64,000 nucleotides of DNA, from assembly GCA_039583875.1 (NCBI GenBank), contig CM077162.1:163887826-163951825 (forward strand), given 5' to 3'. Position numbers and translations under genes: made by a program. The notes beneath the pieces are model-generated. The model was not told where the DNA came from. It ran no database searches and saw only the letters and a list, made by a program, of their open reading frames with translations. This stretch comes from Platanthera guangdongensis (taxonomy: Eukaryota > Streptophyta > Magnoliopsida > Asparagales > Orchidaceae). This document shows, piece after piece, positions 9,447 to 18,656 of the stretch; the first letter of the stretch is position 1, and each line of letters opens with the position of its first letter.

Positions 9447-10964
9447 TGTTGGAACACCCTATTACTAATTTGGGTCAGGATCACTATGTCTCTAGAAAAC
9501 CAATGTTTGACCTTCTGTATAGCTCAATAGGTCAATTAGAATTGAGTCTAAGGGTTAGAAGTCTTAGTTTGGAAGCTGCCCTCAAGACCAGGATTTTCTG
9601 TTTGAAGACTAAGTCATATCGTCGAGCTCAGCACGACGATTCGTCGAACTCCGATCGACGATCGTCTAGCTCAACTTCGACAGATCGTCGAACTCCATTC
9701 GACGATCGCTGAGCTCAACTTCATCATATCGTCGAGCTCCATTCGACGATCGATGAGCTCAGTTCGACGATCTTGACTCAGCTTTGGTTCTCTATCTCTG
9801 AGCTCCGTTCAACGATCTGGGAGCTCAGATCGACGATGTTTTGCTGCCGTATACATCCATATCGCTGAGCTCAGTTTGACGATAGCAGAGCTCAGTTCGA
9901 CGTTTTCAGATAACTTCAAGGATGTTTCTAAATTCAAATTCAAATCAGTTAAGGAGTTATTCTGCAATTAATTCTGAAGATTTCCTAGCCGTTTTCATTT
10001 ATGTCTGGACCAAGTTTCAAGGGATTTTCAAGGAATAATTCTATGGACTTTCCTCCAGAAGAGATTTTGCAATTAAGGATGCAATTAATGCAGACCAACG
10101 ACTATTCTTCTCAGAGAATATTTTTCTATTCTGGATCAGAGAATAAAAGAAGGATTTTTTGAATCTCTTAGAGATAGTACAGACACACACAGACAGACAT
10201 CAGTAATCTTCAACAAAAATATTCTGTCTCAAAGAATTCTCAGAACACACATCCAAGGAGATCAACTCTTTCTGAAATCTTCAGATCTCTTTAGTTTTCA
10301 AGTGTTCAAGGCCAACACCTTTCAAGACTCCAGACATCCAACATTTCAGTTATTCCTGAAATCATCTCTTGCTGGAGTTCAACTTTTGAAGGCCTATCAC
10401 CCTACAGCAAAGCTTCTTTTCCTGAAGATCTCAAGGACTCAGGGGGAGCTTTGACACCATCAATCCACATAGTCTTCTCAGCTGATTTGAGAAAGAGAAG
10501 ACTGCCATCACTCTCTCACCCCCTGTCTGTAAAGGGTTTCTCAAACTCCCTTCAAAAGATTGAGCTTGGTTTTTGAGCACCTTATCAAAAGCTCATTGGT
10601 GGCAAGACACCTGATCAAAAAATCTGATTTGGTTTTTGAGCACCTTATCAAAAGCTCATTGGTGCCCAGGACACCTGATCAACTCATCCTGCAGTGGATT
10701 CCTACCTAGGGTGGTAGAAGAGTGGATGTAACCAAGTTTAGGGGAACCACTATATTTCCTTGTGTCTTCTGGTTTTGCTTATCTTTATTTTTGTTTCTGG
10801 CCTTGATTATTCTGTGATTAGCTTTTGTTTAGTTTAGTTCTGTGATTAATTTTATTACTGCTTCCCTGCTCACTCATTTTATAACCTTTGTTGTAAAAAG
10901 TTTTAAAGCACCATATACTCTATTCACCCCCCTCTAGAGTATATCAGATCTAGCTGCACTTTCA
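9447..10964 (+). repeat. 3' LTR of element A
   Basis: The LTR starts TGTTGGAACACC directly after the polypurine tract and ends CACTTTCA, within the same CCCCCCTCTAGAG-rich end as the LTR at 12268-13797. Length is 1518 bp against 1530 bp. TCGTCGA/TCGACGA pairs occupy about 9620-9910. Two near-repeats of about 60 bp (GGTTTTTGAGCACC...) lie at 10570-10680. An AGGGGGAG copy is at 10441. A TATA-like site is at 10751. Confidence 0.9.
10751..10757 (+). promoter_or_regulatory. TATA-like promoter element in the LTR of A
   Basis: GGGGAACCACTATATTT sits about 210 bp before the LTR end. The other copia-type LTRs here have the equivalent site: TATAAAA at 44067, TATAAAT at 37406, 48766 and 58442, and the degraded TATAGC at 13566. 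All follow a conserved GGGGAACCAC-like sequence, which supports it as the LTR core promoter. Confidence 0.55.
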
Positions 10965-12097
10965 CTACTGATATTGTTATTTCTGAAAGTGAAACTGTTG
11001 CTGCCCCAACTGCTGTTATTACTGCTCCAGAACCTTCTGTATCTGTTACTACTGCTACTGCTTCAACTTCAACTGCTACAAGTGTTGTATCTGCTGCTAC
11101 TCCAATCACTGCTGCTTCATTTGCTTCAACCCAGCTCAAGAAAGAATTGATGAAAAAGATTGATGCTCTTTATGATGAGCAAAGATCTGAAAGTGATGAG
11201 TTGAAGACTGATTCTGATGACTCCTCTACCACTATTGCCAGGAAGAAAAAGGCAAGGAGCAAAGCCATGAAGAGAGTACCTCCAGCCAAAGTCAAGGACA
11301 ACAATGACATTCCATATTATATTCTTCATGACTGACCCATAACTGAGCACTGGATGCAGTATTCAAAGAATCAACTCAAAGCCATGAAGAAAAAGAGGAA
11401 ATATGAAAAAGGCTCTTCCCAATTTCAACATCCTCATCCTTCTCCACCACCTCCTCCTGATCCAGGTGCAGGTGGAAGTTCAGCTGCTCAACCCTCTGCT
11501 AAAAGCCAAACCCCCTATCAGCCTCATGCCAGATCCTATCATAGGGGAAGCCAGTCCAGGGGTTCTCAATCCAGAAGAGGAAACTATAGAGGAAATCAAA
11601 GGGAATTCCAGGTTTATTCTAAAGGTTATTCAAGGTAACATCCTTACTCCAGGGAAGGACAAACCTCATCAGACACAACCTCTGGTCCTTTTCCCTATAA
11701 AATAAAGGAAGTGGTTTCATCCAGGCCTCCTCAGGACAATCCATCAAATAGATATGAGCCACCAGTGCCATTTGAAGATCCTGAAAATAATCCAACTGCT
11801 TGGACTGCAAGGATGAAAGAGCTTGCTGCACTGGACCAGATTAAGAAAGCTAGAGAGCAAGGCAGAGACTCCTCCAACATCACTACATTGTCTGAGCAGA
11901 GAAAGAAAGAGTTGAAAAGATATGCTTCAAGCAAATTCTTTGATTCTGATAGATATATGGAGCTGCATCCTGAAGCTGTAGTTCCAAGGCCCAAACAACA
12001 AACTTCTTTAGGTGCAACAGATGACACAAGATCAAAGAAGGAAGCTCTCAACCCCAATAGGGAAATCAAACTCATAAAGAGCAAGGAGAAGAAATAA
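10965..12097 (+). pseudogene. ORF3 C-terminal portion of element X, two stops
   Basis: This is colinear with about 8100-9278 of A's ORF3: an Ala/Thr/Val-rich part, a KKxDALYDEQ-like segment, a basic segment, the acidic SESDE region, the RGG/SR-type region (about 11540-11625) and the conserved tail from about 11711 to the stop at 12095. Two in-frame stops occur. TGA at 11333-11335 stands where A has TGC (Cys). TAA at 11636-11638 stands where A has CAA (Gln). A's own stop (8808) is a sense codon here. The two copies therefore complement each other, showing the ancestral frame was open to the tail. Confidence 0.8.
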
Positions 12098-12267
12098 CTA
12101 TGTAAGGTGATAATCATTTTGAGTTCTGAATTCTGTCTGGGATGATATATATTTGTGGTTCTGCAATGCCCTACTTATTGTTTTTCTGTAATATTGCTGT
12201 GTATGTTGTTATTTGATTTTTTTTTCAAATTCTGCAAATAGTAATCCTAACCCAAATAGGGGGAGAT

Positions 12268-13797
12268 TGTTGGAACACCCTATTACTAATTTGGGTCAGG
12301 ATCACTATGTCTCTAGGAAACCTGTCTTTGACCTCCTGTATAGATCTAAAGGTCAATTAGAATTGAGTCTAAGGGCTAGAAGTATAGGTTTGGAAGCTGC
12401 CCTCAAGACCCAGGATTTTCAGTTTGAGACTAAGTCATATTGTCGAGCTCAGCACGACGATTCGTCGATCTCCATTCGACGATTGTCTAGCTCAACTTCG
12501 ACAGATCGTCGAACTCCATTCGATGATCGCTGAGCTCAACTTCAACAAATCGTCGAACTCCATTCGACGATCTACGAGCTCAGTTCGACGATCTTGACTC
12601 AGTATTAGATCTCTATCTCTGAGCTCAGTTCGACGATCTTTGAGCTCAGATCGATGATTTTGCTGTTGCTGTATAAGTCCATATCGCTGAGCTTAGTTCG
12701 ACGATAGCAGAGCTCAGTTCGACGGTTTCTGATGAGTTAAAGGATTTTTCAAGATTCAAATTCAGAACAGTTAAGGAGTTATTCAGCAATTAATTCAGAA
12801 GATTTTTTAGGCGTTTTCATTTATTTCTGGACCAAGTTTCAAGGGATTTTCAAGGAATGGTTCTTTGGACTTTCCTCCAGAAGTCATTTGCAATTAAGGA
12901 TGCAATTAATGACAAGCCAACGACTATTCTTGACAGAGGATGTTTTTCTATTCAGTACCAGAGAATAAAAGACAAGATTTTTTGAATCTCTCCATCACTT
13001 AGAACACAGACAAGAAGAACAAGAAAAAAATATTCTCTGTCTCAAAGAATTCTCTCAAGAACACACATCCAAGGAGATCAACCATCTAAAATCTTCTGAT
13101 CTCTTGTGATTCAAGTGTTCAAGGCTAACATCTTTCAAAGACTCCAGACACCTAACATTTCAGCTGTTGCTAAAATCATCATTTGCTGGAGATCAACTTC
13201 TGAAGGCCTATCACCCTACAGCAAAGCTTCATTTCCTGAACATCTCAAGGACTCAGGGGGAGCTTTGACAACATCGATCCACATAGTCTTCTCAGCTGCT
13301 TTGAGAAAGAGAAGACTTCCATAACTCTCTCATCCCCATCTTTGTAAATGGTTTCTCAAACTCCCTTCAAAAGTTTGTGTTTGGTTTTTGAGCACCTTGT
13401 CAAAAGCTCATTGGTGGCAAGACACCTGATCAAAAAATTTGATTTGGTTTTTGAGCACCTTATCAAAAGCTTATTGGTGCCCAGGACACCTGATCAACTA
13501 CCCCTGCAGTGGATTCCTACCTAGGGTGGTAGAAGAGTGGATGTACCCAAGTTTAGGGGAACCACTATAGCTCCTTGTGTCTTCTAGCTTGCTTGTCTTT
13601 ATTTTTTGTTTCTGGCTGTGATTGTTTTGTGATTAGTTTAGATCTGTGATTAATTTATGTTGTAGGTTATTTTGTGATTTGATTTAATAGCTGCTTTCCC
13701 GTTCACTCAGATTACAACAATGGTTGTAAAAAGTTTTCAAGCACCATATACTCTATTCACCCCCCTCTAGAGTATATCAGATCTAGCTGCACTTTCA
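12268..13797 (+). repeat. 3' LTR of element X
   Basis: The LTR starts TGTTGGAACACC after AAATAGGGGGAGA (12255-12266) and ends CACTTTCA at 13797; the next bases, CGTAG, are not element sequence. Palindromic TCGTCGA/TCGACGA pairs lie at 12440-12730. It differs from the LTR at 9447 mainly by substitutions and small indels. Confidence 0.88.
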
Positions 13798-14951
13798 CGT
13801 AGGAACACCGACCCATCCATGGATATGAAGAACTTCAGATTTCATGCTTTTCTTTCGGATTTTTATAAAGCACATGGTGTTTCACTTTATTTCAAGTTTC
13901 CGGACTTTTTTGACTGTACGTCTCTTTTCCACCTGAGTGACTTTCTTCATCATTTCTTCCTCCCACTAAATGTTCTCTTGGGTTGGGGAGTGTTAGTTTT
14001 GCCGTGTCTATTTTCCACGTTGATTCCTTAGTTCTTGAACTGGATGGTAAGATTCAAGTTATTTTTCTTTTGCTTGACACCCTTTCGAGTTTCTTCGAAA
14101 GTCTTGTTGTTTCTATGTCTGACAGGTTCTCAGTGCTGATGGATGTTCATGCTACTACGACATGGATAGCGGGGCTAGATTTGCCCCACGTTACTGCTAC
14201 TTTTAACTATTCTCCCCTCGCGGGCCACTCATCGGTGATGAGTAATTTTGAGTGGGGGGAGGATTGATGGCGACGTTGCTGATGCGGCAGTTGATCCCCG
14301 ACATAGAGAGTTCGTTGATTGGGACGAACGTTGTCGCAAGTTCGAGGATGGGATTCTACCACGACGTTCTTTGCCAACACCGCCTCCGCTACATGTTTTT
14401 CTCGACGTCCGTCGTCACCATCACTGCCATCACCATCAAATAAAAATATATAATTATAAAATAAATATTTGTAATTATATATTGTTTAGCAATTTTTATT
14501 TTTTAAAGCATTTTATTTTAAGTGTTTATTTCATTTCTATTTTAAGTGTTTATTTCATTTCATGTATGATGGGTGCCTATAACCATCAAGGTTTTTTTAT
14601 TTCATGCATTTATTATTGTATTTGTTATGTCATGTGTATGATGAGTGCATATAACCATCATGTGTTTATTTTATTTGAATGAAGGAGATTGAGTGGTGTA
14701 TGCTATAAATGACCATGTTTATGAAGGATTTTGTAATTGATGTATGCAAAGAAAATTGAAAACCCTAAATTGGTTTCCCTCCTATTCCTCCCCTCTCCCT
14801 CTTGGATATCAGCCCCTACCTTTCTCCTCCCCTCTCTTGGCCGCTGGCCACTCTCTCCCTCCTCTCTTATATTCGGCCTCCCCTCTACCTTCCCCTCCTT
14901 CTATTCCAAAGCCTATCAGCCACTCTCCTCCACCACCCACCCGAGCACCCC
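13798..14951. other. Unassigned segment between the Sirevirus and chromovirus blocks
   Basis: I recognise no gene or element here. About 13800-14430 is mixed-composition DNA with only short ORFs. About 14436-14700 is strongly AT-rich and contains two loose copies of ATGATGRGTGCATATAACCATCA (14565 and 14639). About 14760-14951 is CT-rich on this strand. The CT-rich part resumes after G2 at 34412-34495, so these two pieces were contiguous before G2 inserted. It could be host intergenic DNA or an old element remnant. Confidence 0.5.
14947..14951. repeat. Target site duplication of G2 (ACCCC), left copy
   Basis: ACCCC abuts the left LTR terminus (TGTAACG at 14952). The same five bases follow the right terminus at 34412-34416. 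An exact duplication of the standard 5-bp length confirms both ends of G2. Confidence 0.9.
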
Positions 14952-17260
14952 TGTAACGACTTCATCCATTCATATAACATATAATAGAAGGTCCGGCCGG
15001 AGCCCCACACCATATGCCACAAAACAGGCGGCGAAGTCACAGGTTGATATCAGAGTTGCGCATCCTAACTCATAGCATTCTAGCGGAAGCTTTTAACAGA
15101 ATACCGAACTCCAACCATGAATGTCTACTAACATAAACACCCACATTTATATAGGAATGTACGTCAAATACATATCGTTTGGACTTATGGCCTTACAGTT
15201 GCTCGTTACAAAAGTGGCTTCCAAACATCGGCGCGTAGGCCGACCACACATGAACAAAACACAACATTTTAGCTTAGCCTTCAAGGGCTAGCAGCAGCAG
15301 TAGCAACAGGGACTTCAGCCTTTATATGTCCCGCTCGGCTCTCCAGAACATGTACAAGGACAGCCCACCCATCGGTGGGAAACAAGGGAACGGTTAACAT
15401 TCAGCTGACCAATTTATAAAGACCCTACCCCTTACCCGGGGTAGTGGTATTCTTTCCCTGCAGGCATAGTCATTCATATGCAGATATATAGATATCACAC
15501 ATTGTGCTCTCACGCACAAACATTCCATCACAACCGCCAGCCATGTGGCCCGACGATCCGTGCACTCAGGGCACATTATTGGTGTATCGGCGAACCAGGG
15601 TCCCACCACCATATTAGGGCCGAAACCCAACGGTAAAATTGAGCATTTTGCTCCATATCGTGCAGCCAGAGACTTTAGTATTAGTGGCGTTCAGGCCTAA
15701 GACTCGCTATGTGCTCCAACAGACCGCACTTTCAGGTCATCAAGTCGGACGGACATAACACAGGTCAGATCAACCACCCCCCGTTGCTCAAGTCACCTTG
15801 CCATCACCGAATACCAACATACTCGCGGCTAAATAAAAGGCGCGGGTCGGTTTCACCTTTCCTGTTCGGCACGAGGCCTTTCCCAAGAGCTCATCAAGCT
15901 GACAATAGCCACAATGTCCACCACGGACTGGCTTCACATTCATAGGTTAGCTAGGAGCTACGTCCAGCATTAGCGACAATACTCACTTTCCGTCCATAGC
16001 CCCAACCTTAGCTGGCTAACGCGACAAGCAATTCCTGCAGCCATGTACAGGACCAAAAACACTGGTCTTTCGAGTATACAACACAAGCACTTGCGGGTAT
16101 TTTCCTGGGCTTCTATACCAGTACTTCATGCTACTACCCTTCAAAGGCACAACCCATCGAGCATCATAAGTATTAGAAGGTATTTTCCTGGACTACCACT
16201 CCAGTACTTCCTATTACTACCCTTCACAGGTCCAACCCATCGACTCCATACACTACACGTTTCATCGCAGAGTCTTTTCCGGTATATAAATGCAACATCA
16301 CCAATCCAGACCAACATTTCCAGATGTGCTTCACACAACATGCCTATTCCATACTCCATTTTCAGATCTATATACCAAACCATTGGGGATTCCAAGAATC
16401 AACCCAAGGAAATCCCTTCACAATCTACCCTCTGGTGGGGTAATTCCATGCACATGCCAAAAAGGAGGCCTTCATATGTCCAAGAAGGAAGATCGTTACC
16501 CTTGAAGACCTCTTCGGAGCCATGGACTTCTAACCGGCTGGAAAGCACCGCAGTGGCTTGCCTCCAAAACGCTAGCCTCGGATCTCAAATCGGAATGCAT
16601 CAGCTCCACCGGTGGCCGGCTCTCCTCTCCTCCTCCTCCTTCCTCTCTCTAGCTTCTTAGAAAGAGAGTGGACAAGATCAAAATGAGATTTCCCTTCTCA
16701 TTCTTGGCCTGAATGAAGCAGGGAGGAGACTAAGCCATCAGATCCTTGCTAAAGAAAATGGACGGCCACAATTTTGCCACAAAAGGCTATTTTTGGCTGA
16801 CACGTCCTGTGACACGCCCATGTCACAGGCAGTGTACCTAAAGCGGCACACAACCGACTCATCCAGAATAGTACACGGCCTGTGACATGCCCGTGTCACA
16901 TGCCGTATAACTTGACACGGCTTCAGACATGCCCGTGTCTAGCCCGTGTACCTCAGGTGGTACACAACCATCTCAACCTGAGCAAGACACGGCCAAGTGA
17001 CACGCCCGTATCACAGGCCGTGTGCCTAGAGACACACCCGTGTCCTGCACGTGTTCACTAGGCCGCACTACCCAGGCCAAATCCAGAAAAGGACACGGCC
17101 AATGACACACTTGTGTCACAGGCCGTGTACCCTTCACGACTATAGATATGCCTCTGCCGGGTATTTCGTCGAGCGAAGTTCGTCGACCAGAGTGGGACAC
17201 GCCCATATCCCAGGCTATGTCACCCGACTAGAACCCAGTCCTGGGATCTGGGGTGTTACA
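14952..17260 (-). repeat. 3' LTR of G2
   Basis: This LTR is 2309 bp; its minus-strand reading runs from TGTAACACCCCAG at 17260 to TCGTTACA at 14952. It contains GTGACACG/CGTGTCAC-type palindromes (about 16800-17230) and a TTCGTCGAGCGAAGTTCGTC block at 17165. A start exon copy (ATG at 16523, minus) has the codons MAPKRSSR followed by a GTAAC donor. Units carrying GAAGTACTGG lie at about 16060-16260. It is shorter than the 5' copy because of internal indels. Confidence 0.9.
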
Positions 17261-17275
17261 ACCCTCCCCTTCTTA
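17261..17275 (-). other. Polypurine tract of G2
   Basis: On the minus strand AAGAAGGGGAGGGTT lies directly before the 3' LTR. G1 has the matching AGAAGGGGAGGG at 26021-26032. Confidence 0.8.
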
Positions 17276-17378
17276 TAATAAATTTCATCCCGAAATTTGC
17301 ACACAGTAAGGAAATCAGACATAAGATGCTATAACTTCACCAAAGTTTAATACACCTTGATACGTACTGCATAACAAT

Positions 17379-18656
17379 TTACATAAATAGCTTAGGAAAT
17401 TCAGCTCGCATGGTCTGCTCTCACTCCCATGTTAGCTCCTCACGACCACAATTGTCCCACCGGATTTTGACCATCCTGATTGTCTTGTTCCACAACTATT
17501 TATCGGTGCGATCCTCGATCCGAATGGGCCTAACTTTCGTCATTAGACCATACTCCACCGGCACACGATCATTCTCGATCACTTGAGCTGGATCTTTGAC
17601 GGCTTTCCAAAGCACAGAGATATGAAACACATCATGTAATTCACCCAAGTCTGCCGAAAGAGCTAGCCGATATGCAGCTTCTCCAATTCGCTCTACCACT
17701 TCAAACGGACCAAGATATCTCAGACTTAGCTTTTCAGATGCCGAATCCTGGACACGCCTTTGAAGGGTTTGATCTTCAAATATACCTAATCGCCCACCGC
17801 GAACTCCATGTTTCGATTCTTGGCGTTGTAGTACTTCGCTTGTCGATCCTGGGCTATCAGTAGCTGCTCTCGAATAGTGCGTATCGTGGAGTTAGCTTCA
17901 TCAAATTCTTTACGCTTAAAGAGTTTGGATTCACCCACTTCTACCCAAGCTAACGGTGTATGACACTTTCGACCATACAGAGATTCAAATGGTGCCATAC
18001 CGATGCTCGCTTGGTAGCTGTTGTTGTAGGCAAACTCCACCATATAAAGATAATCTTCCCATCTCTTACCAAAATCCAGGGCGCACATTCAGATCATATC
18101 CTCCATTGTTCTGTTGGTCCTTTCAGTTTGGCCATCTGTTTGGGGATGAAAGGCCGTACTGAACGTCAATTTTGTGCCCAACAGCTGATGGACTAGCCTT
18201 CAATCATTAGATGTAAAGCACCCATCACGATCACTCATGATGCTACGAGGAACACCATGTAGATGTACAATCTGTTCAACATAAAGTTTTCCCAAACTTT
18301 TCACTGAATCGTCCCGTTTGTTCGGAAGGAAGTAAGCCACTTTCGTTAACCGGTCTACAATCACCCAGATTGAATCATTCCCGCGTTGAGATCTCGGCAA
18401 CCCGTGCACAAAATCCATTGAAATATCATCGAACTTCCATTCCGGAATCGACAATGACTTCAAGAAACCGCCAGGCTTCTGGAATTCCGCTTTCACCAAA
18501 GCATAAGTTTGACATTTAGCCACATAATGAGCCATATCTTTCTTTAATCTTGGCCACTAGAACAACTTCTTCATGTCCCTGAACATCTTTGTGCTCCCAA
18601 ATTGAATTGAGTACTTTGTAAAGTGAGCTTCGTACATCAACTCTTCTCGCAGCTTA
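17379..18656 (-). pseudogene. Integrase and chromodomain, 3' part of G2 pol
   Basis: Continuing from the 28482 side after G1 is removed, this encodes most of integrase. It holds the CxxC half of the zinc region (KCQTYALV; the second Cys is now Tyr), core residues in DFVHGLPRS and [20 protein letters not shown], and the C-terminal LFKRKEFDEA and IRTIREQ part. A divergent chromodomain lies near 17400-17500 (MVKIRWDNCGREELTWE). That domain in Tekay elements is thought to guide insertion to heterochromatin. Stops interrupt at about 18197, 18089 and 17785, with a frameshift near 17710. In the zinc region the second His is Gln, as also in G1. Confidence 0.85.
18652..18656. repeat. Target site duplication of G1 (GCTTA), left copy
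   Basis: GCTTA precedes TGTAACACCC at 18657 and is repeated after GTTACA at 28482-28486. It falls inside the integrase zinc region of G2. Confidence 0.95.

Larger units (their letters stand above)
779..10964 (+). mobile_element. Sirevirus-type Ty1/copia retrotransposon A, 5' end interrupted or off-window
   Basis: The order is gag (779), protease-integrase-RT-RNase H (2622-5738), a palindrome-rich spacer, a third ORF (6234-9278), a polypurine tract (9433-9445) and a 3' LTR (9447-10964). Copia order with integrase before RT, plus a long ORF3 and a TGTTGG-starting LTR next to AATAGGGGGAGA, fits the Sirevirus (SIRE/Maximus) lineage. The 5' LTR and first part of gag are absent, probably left of element E. 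The right end runs straight into the ORF3 of another copy (X), so A was probably inserted there; 10965-10969 (ctact) would be the TSD. Confidence 0.85.
10965..13797 (+). mobile_element. Right-hand remnant of Sirevirus X (ORF3 3' part plus 3' LTR)
   Basis: After A's LTR ends at 10964 the sequence is immediately mid-ORF3 of another copy, then its polypurine tract and a complete LTR. There is no primer site after 10964, so this is not a tandem element in order. The simplest reading is that A inserted into X, and X's left part lies beyond the window. A deletion or recombination between two neighbouring copies would look similar. Confidence 0.7.

Noticed and set aside
9323..9712. A 129-codon frame crossing the LTR boundary
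   Set aside because: It spans the purine tract and LTR palindromes. The coding look comes from TCGACGA repeats read as DRRS.
10965..12267. Tandem element with LTR-internal-LTR-internal-LTR structure
   Set aside because: No primer site follows the LTR at 10964 and the internal part begins mid-ORF3, so nested insertion or deletion explains it better.
14737..15075. Pro/Ser-rich ORF across 14952
   Set aside because: It reads through CT-rich DNA into the G2 LTR terminus, so it is not a unit that existed before the insertion.
17051..17278. Short ORFs in the chromovirus LTR 5' region
   Set aside because: They arise from CACGCCCGTGTCAC repeats, vary between LTR copies and have no conserved start.
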